This document shows, piece by piece, positions 1 to 5,263 of a DNA stretch of 8,181 nt; the stretch's first letter is position 1; each line of letters opens with the position of its first letter. Source of the stretch: Gammaproteobacteria bacterium (GTDB lineage: Bacteria > Pseudomonadota > Gammaproteobacteria > Xanthomonadales > Xanthomonadaceae); contig JANYBA010000114.1 of assembly GCA_025360985.1 (NCBI GenBank), positions 1-8,181 on the forward strand, in the 5' to 3' direction. Made by a program: the position numbers and the translations under genes. Under the pieces are notes generated by a model that worked only from the letters and a program-made list of their open reading frames with translations, was not told the DNA's origin and ran no database searches.

Positions 1-368
1 ATACGCCGGGCATGTCGAACCTCGCGCGACACCTGGCTTTCGACAAGGGCGATTTCATCGGCCGCGACGCGGCGTTGCGCGAACGCGAGTCTGGCACCGC
101 GACGACGCTGGTGACGCTGGCGATCGATGCCAGCGATGCCGACGCCTCCGGCTTCGAACCAATCAAATGCGATGGCCGCAAGGTCGGCTTCATCACCTCC
201 GGTGCCTACGGGCATGTCGTTGGGCAAAGCCTGGCACTGGCCTATGTTGATCGCGACATCGTCGCTGCGGCGCCAGAACTGACCGTCGAAGTGGTCGGCG
301 AAACCCGGGCAGCGCGTATCCTTGCCGAGCCAGCCTACGATCCGAAAAGTCTGCGGCTGCGCATTTGA
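1..368 (+). CDS. GcvT-type aminomethyltransferase C-terminal domain, 3' end of a longer gene (partial)
   Basis: Only the last 121 residues are visible. The frame is open from position 3 to the TGA at 366-368 and continues left of the window, so the ATG at 12 is an internal Met and not a start. The stretch FDKGDFIGRDAAL is the typical entry to the C-terminal beta-barrel of glycine-cleavage T proteins and of dimethylglycine/sarcosine dehydrogenase-like proteins. VGFITSGAYGHVVGQSLALA and the closing AEPAYDPKSLRLRI fit the end of that domain. Known members move one-carbon units from methylated amines or glycine to tetrahydrofolate. The full gene may be a stand-alone T protein or, more likely from the FDKGDFIGR wording, a larger FAD-dependent oxidoreductase fused to GcvT; the missing 5' part would decide. 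It ends 31 bp before the next gene on the same strand, so co-transcription is plausible. Confidence 0.85.
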   Translation, partial: TPGMSNLARHLAFDKGDFIGRDAALRERESGTATTLVTLAIDASDADASGFEPIKCDGRKVGFITSGAYGHVVGQSLALAYVDRDIVAAAPELTVEVVGETRAARILAEPAYDPKSLRLRI

Positions 369-399
369 TCCAACATTCTTCTTACCCGGTGCCTTGTCC

Positions 400-2136
400 A
401 TGAAAATCCGCCACGCTCGTTTGTTCACTGCTTTGACGCTGGTCTTGGCCGCGAGCTCGAGCGCGCAGGACTCCGGATCCTATTCGCTGATCTTCCGCCA
501 GGGAATGATTTACGACGGCTCGGGCAACGCGCCCTTCGTCGGCGACGTGGCGATCACCGATGGCCGCATTACTGCGGTCGCCGTGCACATCACCGGCCAT
601 GGCGTACGCGAGATTGATGCCCGCGGAATGGCGGTGGCGCCGGGCTTCATCAACATGCTGGCGCACCCGGAGCAATCGCTGCTGGTGGACGGCCGCGCGC
701 AAAGCGACCTGCGCCAGGGCGTGACTCTGGAAGTGCTGGGCGAAGATTCGATGGGCCCGCTGTCGGCGACGATGCAGCAGCAAGGCGAAGCGCGGCAAGA
801 CGACATCAAGTACCACATCGACTGGGACACGCTCGACCAGTACCTGCAGCGCCTGCAACGCCAGGGCATTTCGGTGAACGTCGCGTCCTACGTCGGCGCC
901 GGCACCGTGCGCAACGTCGTGCTTGGCGAAGGCAACGTGCAACCGACGCCGGAACAACTGGCGCAGATGCGCGGGCTCGTGCACGCGGCGATGGAGGACG
1001 GCGCGCTTGGCGTCACCACCGCCCTGATCTACGTGCCGAACACGTTTGCCAAGACACCGGAACTTATCGCGCTGGCGAGCGAGTCCGGGCGCTGCGGCGG
1101 TCTGTATTCTGCGCACCTGCGCAACGAAGGCGACCGGCTCATTCCGGCCCTGCAGGAATCGATCGACATCGCCACCGCCTCGGGCGCGCCGGCCGAGGTC
1201 TACCATTTCAAGCAGGCGGGGCACGACAACTGGGGCAAGCTCGATGCGACCGTCGCGTTGATCGAAGCCGCCCGCAAGCGCGGCGTGCGCATTACCGCCG
1301 ACATGTACACCTACACCGCCGGCGCGACGGGTTTCGACGCGGCCATGCCGCCCTGGGTGCAGGACGGCGGCCTGGAAAAATGGATCGAACGATTGAAGGA
1401 TCCGGCCACACGCGCACGCGTGGTCACCGAGATGCGCAATCCGCACCCGGCCGATTGGGAAAATCTCTACGCCGGCGCCGGCGCGGCCGGCACGCAGTTC
1501 CTCAATTTCAAGAATTCGGTGCTCAAGCCACTCATTGGCAAGACCCTGGCCGAGGTCGCCAAGCAGCGCGGCACGAGCCCGGAAGACACGATCATCGACC
1601 TGATCATCGAGGACGGCTCGCGCATCGAAGTCGCCTATTTCCTGATGGACGAGGCCAACGTCCGGCGCGAAGTGGCGCTGCCGTGGATGAGCTTCGATTC
1701 CGACGAAGCGGCGCCGTCGATCGAAGGCGTGTTCCTGCTCTCGAGCAATCATCCGCGCGCGTTCGGCAACTTCGCCCGCCTGCTGGCGAAATACGTGCGC
1801 GAGGAAAAACTCGTGGCGATGCAGGAAGCGATCCGCCGGCTGTCAGCCTTTCCCGCCGACGTGCTGTCGCTGCCCGATCGCGGCCGCCTCAAGCCCGGCT
1901 ACGTCGCCGACGTCGTCGTGTTCGATGCCGCGAAAATCCAGGACCACGCCACCTTCGACAAGCCGCAGCAGTACGCCACCGGCATGAAGTTCGTGGCCGT
2001 CAACGGCGAGCTGGCGCTGGAGAACGGCGAACCGACCGCCGCGCGCCCGGGCCGCGTCGTCCGCGGCCGTGCCTGGACCGGCTACAAGGATGGCGGCTGC
2101 CGCGCCTCGAGCGCCGACTGGACGTGGACCCAGTAG
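400..2136 (+). CDS. Secreted amidohydrolase, N-acyl-D-amino-acid deacylase (D-aminoacylase) family, with altered metal-site residues
   Basis: 578 residues from the ATG at 400. This start is preferred over the in-frame ATG at 322 because it gives a clean signal peptide (MKIRHAR, then a hydrophobic run LFTALTLVLAA, cleavage near SSAQ/D) and does not overlap the upstream gene. The family fold is clear: an N-terminal strand domain (LIFRQGMIYDGSG, 30-42), the barrel entry VAPGFI (79-84), SAHLRNEGD (237-245), EVYHFKQAG (266-274), ADMYTYTAGATGFDAAMPPW (300-319), SFDSDEA (431-437) and the C-terminal NHPRAFGNFAR...LKPGYVADVVVFD (450-509). Classical members hydrolyse N-acyl-D-amino acids with zinc. Here the usual HxH after GFID reads N85-M-L87-A-H89, and the zinc-binding Cys loop reads EVLGEDSMG (111-119) with no Cys. 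His239, His269 and Asp435 are kept. Substrate and activity are therefore uncertain. It probably acts in the periplasm, next to a GcvT-like gene, which fits amino-acid salvage. A strong hairpin begins directly after the stop. Confidence 0.88.
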   Translation: MKIRHARLFTALTLVLAASSSAQDSGSYSLIFRQGMIYDGSGNAPFVGDVAITDGRITAVAVHITGHGVREIDARGMAVAPGFINMLAHPEQSLLVDGRAQSDLRQGVTLEVLGEDSMGPLSATMQQQGEARQDDIKYHIDWDTLDQYLQRLQRQGISVNVASYVGAGTVRNVVLGEGNVQPTPEQLAQMRGLVHAAMEDGALGVTTALIYVPNTFAKTPELIALASESGRCGGLYSAHLRNEGDRLIPALQESIDIATASGAPAEVYHFKQAGHDNWGKLDATVALIEAARKRGVRITADMYTYTAGATGFDAAMPPWVQDGGLEKWIERLKDPATRARVVTEMRNPHPADWENLYAGAGAAGTQFLNFKNSVLKPLIGKTLAEVAKQRGTSPEDTIIDLIIEDGSRIEVAYFLMDEANVRREVALPWMSFDSDEAAPSIEGVFLLSSNHPRAFGNFARLLAKYVREEKLVAMQEAIRRLSAFPADVLSLPDRGRLKPGYVADVVVFDAAKIQDHATFDKPQQYATGMKFVAVNGELALENGEPTAARPGRVVRGRAWTGYKDGGCRASSADWTWTQ

Positions 2137-2185
2137 AAAAGGGGACGGAGGCAATTGATTTTGGTGTGTCCCTCCGCCCCCTTTT
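2137..2185. terminator. Long hairpin between convergent genes, likely bidirectional terminator or repeat element
   Basis: Arms 2137-2151 (AAAAGGGGACGGAGG) and 2171-2185 (CCTCCGCCCCCTTTT) pair over 15 positions with a single A/C mismatch and enclose a 19-nt loop. The element starts one base after the amidohydrolase stop and ends 3 bases before the stop of the remnant gene on the other strand. A-tract and T-tract sit on the outer ends of the arms, so it can work as a rho-independent terminator in both directions. The regular outer AAAAGGGG/CCCCTTTT shape also resembles dispersed extragenic palindromes of GC-rich gammaproteobacteria, which this window alone cannot prove. Confidence 0.7.
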
Positions 2186-2188
2186 GTG

Positions 2189-2386
2189 TCAGTGGAACGC
2201 GTCGTAGCGGACCTCGACGACCAGGCCATTGCGGGTCTCGACCAGATAGACGTCGTCGCCGACGCGCCAGCGCTGGTGGTGCGAGTTCTCCCAATCGCGA
2301 TCACGATGCGACACGCGGCGGCGATCGTAGTGATGGTCGTAGCGATTCGGCACGCCGTCGCAGTCGGCATCGTGAACGTCGCCCGT
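2189..2386 (-). pseudogene. 3' remnant of a small Asp/His/Arg-rich protein with no usable start
   Basis: Reading leftwards from 2386 to the TGA at 2191-2189 there is a frame of about 65 residues with strong G/C third positions, the mark of real coding DNA here. It contains DADCDGVPNRYDHHYDRRR, an Asp-rich loop like calcium-binding D.D.DG repeats. It ends RWRVGDDVYLVETRNGLVVE and then VRYDAFH, a pattern that recalls the ends of RcnB-like periplasmic proteins. No ATG exists in the frame. The frame runs open upstream, without another start, through the intrinsic terminator at 2387-2435 up to a stop at 2464-2462; the only internal GTG (in DGV) would give a fragment without a visible ribosome binding site. 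I infer a gene that lost its 5' half, perhaps when the hairpin element arrived. The alternative is a short leaderless or non-canonically started peptide. The RcnB resemblance is weak. Confidence 0.55.
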
Positions 2387-2435
2387 AAAAAAGGCCAGGG
2401 GCCAGACTCGATGGGAATCGAACCGGCCCCTGGCC
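2387..2435 (-). terminator. Intrinsic terminator of the PepSY gene
   Basis: On the - strand a perfect 11-bp stem (2435-2425 with 2403-2393; GGCCAGGGGCC/GGCCCCTGGCC) is followed at once by six T (2392-2387). The 21-nt loop holds a second, inner 5-bp palindrome (2408-2412 with 2417-2421). It begins 26 bases after the PepSY stop codon, which is standard placement for a rho-independent terminator. It also forms the left border of PepSY transcription and sits where the 5' half of the remnant gene should be. Confidence 0.82.
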
Positions 2436-2461
2436 CCGTCCCCAAGTGTCGGGTCGGGCGC

Positions 2462-2902
2462 TTAGTCGTTCTTGGAGCTGATGATATGGCCGTCGTTCGG
2501 ATCGACCTTCAATTCGACTTCCTTGCCGCTCTTGTCCTTGGCTTCGACGTTCCAGACGTTGTCGTCGAGGCGGATGTCGCCAATGTCGGTGTAGCCGGCC
2601 GCGGTCAGCTTGTCGTAGATCACCAGGGCGCTGATGCCGGAAGCCGGCGTTTCGCTGTCCTCGGTGGCCTCGTTCCTGGCTTCGGCGGCGGCGTCCTTGG
2701 CGTCGGCGGCGGCTTCGCTGGCCTCGTGGGCGGCCTTGTCGGCGGCTTCCTTGGCGTCGGCGGCGGCATCGCCGCCGGGCGTGACCACGGCGCCGTTGCT
2801 CGCCAGCTCGGCGGCCTGCGCGCTCGGCGCGGTCAGCGCATAGGCACCGCCGGCAATGGCGATCGCCACGGCCAGCGTCAACACGGAATTCCTGGTTTTC
2901 AT
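2462..2902 (-). CDS. Periplasmic PepSY-domain protein with Ala-rich helical stalk
   Basis: 146 residues. The start ATG (2902-2900) has an excellent ribosome binding site AAGGAG at 2915-2910, seven bases upstream. Residues 1-30 form a Sec signal peptide with cleavage after SAQA. Residues about 45-80 are an Ala/Glu/Asp/Lys-rich helix (AADAKEAADKAAHEA, then AADAKDAAAEARNEA) likely to be a coiled coil or extended stalk. Residues 88-143 match a PepSY module: YDKLTAAGYTDIGDIRLDD, VWNVEAKDKSGKEVELKVD, then DGHIIS. PepSY domains are small secreted or membrane-linked modules linked to inhibition of proteases or to sensing at the cell envelope; no specific partner is visible here. It is transcribed alone or with the VWA gene 130 bp upstream on the same strand, and ends at a strong terminator. 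Confidence 0.88.
   Translation of the reverse strand: MKTRNSVLTLAVAIAIAGGAYALTAPSAQAAELASNGAVVTPGGDAAADAKEAADKAAHEASEAAADAKDAAAEARNEATEDSETPASGISALVIYDKLTAAGYTDIGDIRLDDNVWNVEAKDKSGKEVELKVDPNDGHIISSKND
2694..2767. repeat. Two identical 20-bp copies at 54-bp spacing inside the PepSY gene
   Basis: TCCTTGGCGTCGGCGGCGGC occurs at 2694-2713 and again at 2748-2767. The offset is 54 bp, or 18 codons, and both copies encode the AADAK(D/E)A units of the Ala-rich stalk. This points to growth of the stalk by internal duplication; length may vary between strains. Confidence 0.75.
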
Positions 2903-3032
2903 CGCACTGCTCCTTCAAAGGGAGCCGCCAGTGTTGGCGCCGGCAGCAGAATCCCGGATGAACGGGCTATGTGGTACAGCGCACATTCGGTTTCGTGAAA
3001 AGAATCGTCAGGTAACTCGCGCGCCCGGAACC

Positions 3033-3677
3033 CTAGCGCGCCTCGTCCTGGTCCTTGCGATCCTTGTCGTCGAACTGCACGTTCTGGGCGCTGCCGCTGC
3101 GATAGCGCGTCATCTTGTCCGAGACCGACGCCCAGGCGCGTTCGCTGCCGCGCTTGGATTTCTGGAACATCAGGCGCGAGCCAGCGTCCACGCCGAAGGC
3201 CTGCGCGTCGTCGAACGAGGCCAGGTCGGCGCTGAGGAAGACGAACTCCCAGCCGTCGCCGCGCTTGGCTTCGATCATGGCCAGGATGCGGGCGCGGTTG
3301 AATTCGCGGCTGGCGTTCTCGTGCCCGTCGGTGACGATCACGAAGATGATCTTGCCCGGGCGCTGGTCGGCGCCGAGCCGCGCGAACATCGCCTCCAGGT
3401 CCATGATCCCGCGGCCGATGGCGTCGTAGAGCGGTGTGCACGCCCGGGGCACGTAGGTCTCCAGCGTCAAGGGCCGGGCGTCGGCGATCGGCGCCACCGG
3501 CTGGACGATTTCGTAGGGATCCTCGGAGTCGAATTGCACCAGGGTGAAGGTCGCCGGCGTCGGCTCGGCCTGCTGGTCGCGCAGGAAGGTGTTGAAGCCG
3601 CCGATCACGTCGTCGCGGATGTCGCCCATGGAGCCGGTCCGGTCCAGGATCACGGCGATGTGGCTGCTGGCGTTCAA
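3033..3677 (-). CDS. Cytosolic von Willebrand factor A (VWA) domain protein, TTG start
   Basis: 214 residues with no signal peptide or membrane segment. A single VWA domain fills residues 6-170: HIAVILDRTGSMGD holds a metal-ion-dependent adhesion site in the form D12-R-T14-G-S16, followed by Thr81 (ACTPLYDAIG) and Asp117 (IFVIVTDGHEN), so all three MIDAS segments are present, with Thr in place of the commoner first Ser. The tail (171-214) is charged and ends KDRKDQDEAR. The start is TTG at 3677-3675: no ATG lies upstream in frame, and the next Met (M17) would remove the MIDAS. GGAG at 3687-3684 sits six bases upstream. VWA proteins of this kind mediate metal-dependent protein contacts, often with a MoxR ATPase, but no such partner is in the window. 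Its role is unknown. It lies divergently from the first Fic gene, sharing a 239-bp gap. Confidence 0.85.
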   Translation of the reverse strand: MNASSHIAVILDRTGSMGDIRDDVIGGFNTFLRDQQAEPTPATFTLVQFDSEDPYEIVQPVAPIADARPLTLETYVPRACTPLYDAIGRGIMDLEAMFARLGADQRPGKIIFVIVTDGHENASREFNRARILAMIEAKRGDGWEFVFLSADLASFDDAQAFGVDAGSRLMFQKSKRGSERAWASVSDKMTRYRSGSAQNVQFDDKDRKDQDEAR

Positions 3678-3683
3678 GGGCGT

Positions 3684-3687
3684 CTCC
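3684..3687 (-). promoter_or_regulatory. Ribosome binding site supporting the TTG start of the VWA gene
   Basis: GGAG, six bases before TTG 3677-3675 on the - strand. It supports this start over the downstream ATG, which would cut off the metal-binding motif. Confidence 0.55.
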
Positions 3688-3860
3688 GATGCGAGGATGG
3701 AGAACCACCCTAGGACGGGCCCTTCTCACGGCCTGCGACTAGCGTCGAAGCGCTGGACTTGGAACCGCAGCGCCCGCTGCTCCGAGCCTTCACCGCGCCC
3801 TGGGGCGTGGTGTCGGATACAGGTGCCTATTGCCGTGATTTTGGCATTTTAAGCTAAATA

Positions 3861-3889
3861 TTGACCTAAATTTACTTATAAGCTAGAAA
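3861..3889 (+). promoter_or_regulatory. Candidate sigma-70 promoter of the first fic gene
   Basis: TTGACC (3861-3866) matches the -35 consensus at five of six positions, and TAGAAA (3884-3889) matches -10 at four of six, with a 17-bp spacer. It lies in the only AT-rich stretch of the VWA-fic gap, about 28 bp before the start codon. This is a consensus match only. Confidence 0.45.
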
Positions 3890-3905
3890 TGCGAGCCATA
3901 AGTAA
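3872..3905. promoter_or_regulatory. Inverted repeat overlapping the first fic promoter (possible operator)
   Basis: TTACTTAT (3872-3879) and ATAAGTAA (3898-3905) are exact 8-bp inverted repeats with centres 26 bp apart. They bracket the proposed -10 box and the likely transcription start. The layout suits a dimeric repressor, and the C-terminal helix-turn-helix-like domain of the downstream Fic protein is a candidate for self-regulation. This is inferred; the sites could also be chance in AT-rich DNA. Confidence 0.4.
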
Positions 3906-3916
3906 GGGAAACGACG

Positions 3917-5077
3917 ATGAAACGGGTCACTGGCGATTACGTCCCGGGAAGTTTGGCGGCCAGCCGCTACCGGGCGTTCGTGCCCCATCCGCTGCCTCCG
4001 GAACCTCCGCTGGCCTTCGATACCGGGCTTGTCGCCCGGCTCGAGCGGGCCAACCAGGCGCTTGGCCGGCTCGACGGCCTGACCCGGATGCTGCCCGACC
4101 CGGAACTGTTCCTCTACCACTATGTCCGCAAGGAAGCGTTGCTGTCTTCGCAGATCGAGGGTACGCAGTCCTCGCTGTCCGACCTGCTGATGTTCGAGTT
4201 GCACGAACTGCCCGGCGTGCCGATTGACGACGTCGAGGAAGTATCGAACTACGTCGCCGCCCTCAACCACGGCCTGGAACGCCTGCGCGGCGGGTTCCCG
4301 CTGTCGTTGCGCCTGCTGCGCGAGATCCACGCGATCCTGTTGCGCGGCGGTCGTGGCGCCAACAAGACGCCCGGCGAATTCCGGCGCACGCAGAACTGGA
4401 TCGGTGGCCGCAGCCCGGCCACCGCCAATTTCGTACCGCCGCCGCCGGAACGCCTGGACGAATGCCTGTCCGCCTTCGAGCAGTTCCTGCACACGCCGGG
4501 CGAACGCATGCCGCCGCTGATCAAGGCCGCGCTGGCGCACCTGCAATTCGAGACCATCCATCCGTTCAACGACGGCAACGGCCGCTTGGGCCGATTGTTG
4601 ATCGCGCTGATCCTGTGCGTGGAAAACGTGCTGGCCGAGCCCAGCCTCTACCTCAGCCTCTACTTCAAGACGCGGCGCGCGCAGTACTACGACCAGCTCG
4701 ACGCCGTGCGCCGCGATGGCGATTGGGAAGCCTGGCTGGCCTTCTTCCTCGAAGGCGTCGAACAGACCTCCACCCAGGCGGTGGACACCGCCCGTCGCAT
4801 CCTCGCGCTGTTCGACGCCGATCGGCTAAAGCTGCGCGGCCTGGGCCGCAGGGCCGGCAGCGCCGGCCAGGTATTCGAGCAATTCGCCCGGCGGCCGTTG
4901 TTGACTGCGCCGCAGATCGCCAGGCAACTGGCGCTGGCGCCACCGACCGTGCGCAGCGCGCTGATGGAACTGGGCAAGCTCGGCCTGATCAACGAGATCA
5001 CCGGCCAGCGGCGCAATCGTGTGTGGTTGTACCAGGGCTACTACGACTTGCTCAGCGAGGGGACCGCGCCACTGTGA
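3917..5077 (+). CDS. Fic domain protein (AMP-transferase type) with N-terminal inhibitory motif and C-terminal winged helix
   Basis: 386 residues from ATG 3917, with AAGGGA at 3904-3909 as ribosome binding site. The N-terminal Fic-associated region holds LLSSQIEGTQSS (75-86), which fits the inhibitory (S/T)xxxE(G/N) helix with S77 and E81-G82. The flap NFVPPPPERL (171-180) precedes the catalytic loop HPFNDGNGRLGR (215-226), a complete HPFx(D/E)GNGRxxR motif with catalytic His215. Residues about 317-375 (QIARQLALAPPTVRSALMEL, then GLINEITGQRRNRVWLYQG) form a winged helix-turn-helix-like end. Known proteins of this build transfer AMP to hydroxyl side chains of target proteins, and the inhibitory Glu holds them off until released. 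All key residues are intact, so the protein is probably active and self-restrained. The target is unknown. It is followed 186 bp later by a second fic gene on the same strand. Confidence 0.93.
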   Translation: MKRVTGDYVPGSLAASRYRAFVPHPLPPEPPLAFDTGLVARLERANQALGRLDGLTRMLPDPELFLYHYVRKEALLSSQIEGTQSSLSDLLMFELHELPGVPIDDVEEVSNYVAALNHGLERLRGGFPLSLRLLREIHAILLRGGRGANKTPGEFRRTQNWIGGRSPATANFVPPPPERLDECLSAFEQFLHTPGERMPPLIKAALAHLQFETIHPFNDGNGRLGRLLIALILCVENVLAEPSLYLSLYFKTRRAQYYDQLDAVRRDGDWEAWLAFFLEGVEQTSTQAVDTARRILALFDADRLKLRGLGRRAGSAGQVFEQFARRPLLTAPQIARQLALAPPTVRSALMELGKLGLINEITGQRRNRVWLYQGYYDLLSEGTAPL

Positions 5078-5093
5078 GGGCGCGCGCACGATC

Positions 5094-5155
5094 AAGTCGA
5101 GCGATACCGAAGGGTCCGCGGCTTCGATCTTGGCGACCCGCGACTAGCTCGACTT
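5094..5155. repeat. Short inverted repeat between the two fic genes
   Basis: AAGTCGAG (5094-5101) and CTCGACTT (5148-5155) are exact 8-bp inverted copies separated by 46 bp, just after the first fic stop. There is no T-tract, so this is not a standard terminator. It could be a regulatory site, a stem of a longer RNA fold, or chance. Confidence 0.3.
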
Positions 5156-5236
5156 CATGCGCCGGGCGTGATCGTGGTACGCAACGTTATATATTTCAAT
5201 AAGTTATGAGTCGTTCAGGCGCATGAGTTGTTTTGT

Positions 5237-5259
5237 TTTAAGTTTTTCGTTAACTTAAA
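5237..5259. promoter_or_regulatory. Inverted repeat covering the translation start region of the second fic gene
   Basis: TTTAAGTT (5237-5244) and AACTTAAA (5252-5259) are exact 8-bp inverted repeats with a 7-bp spacer, ending four bases before ATG 5264. As DNA it is operator-like; as RNA the 8-bp stem would hide the weak AAAG ribosome binding region. A further AT-rich stretch upstream (TATATT at 5190-5195, a good -10 match) may be the promoter, but I see no convincing -35 box. The half-site TAAGTT also occurs at 5200-5205. Confidence 0.42.
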
Positions 5260-5263
5260 GCAA

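Noticed and set aside
382..1752. Long open frame on the - strand opposite the amidohydrolase
   Set aside because: It is Arg/His/Ala-rich with no domain and mirrors the codon bias of the clear + strand gene, as expected of an antisense shadow.
2404..2424. tRNA T-arm-like string GGTTCGATTCCC on the - strand in the terminator loop
   Set aside because: The flanking bases do not form the required T stem, and no acceptor, anticodon or D arm is present.
2926..2939. CGCCA/TGGCG hairpin upstream of the PepSY gene
   Set aside because: Five base pairs in GC-rich DNA is common by chance, and no promoter boxes could be placed around it.
2856..3713. Long + strand frame opposite the VWA gene
   Set aside because: No recognisable domain, and it overlaps the end of the PepSY gene and all of the VWA gene, both of which have clear motifs on the - strand.
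5228..5263. TTG start giving a longer second Fic protein
   Set aside because: The added residues are read through an AT-rich palindrome and look like translated promoter DNA; ATG 5264 begins family-like sequence.
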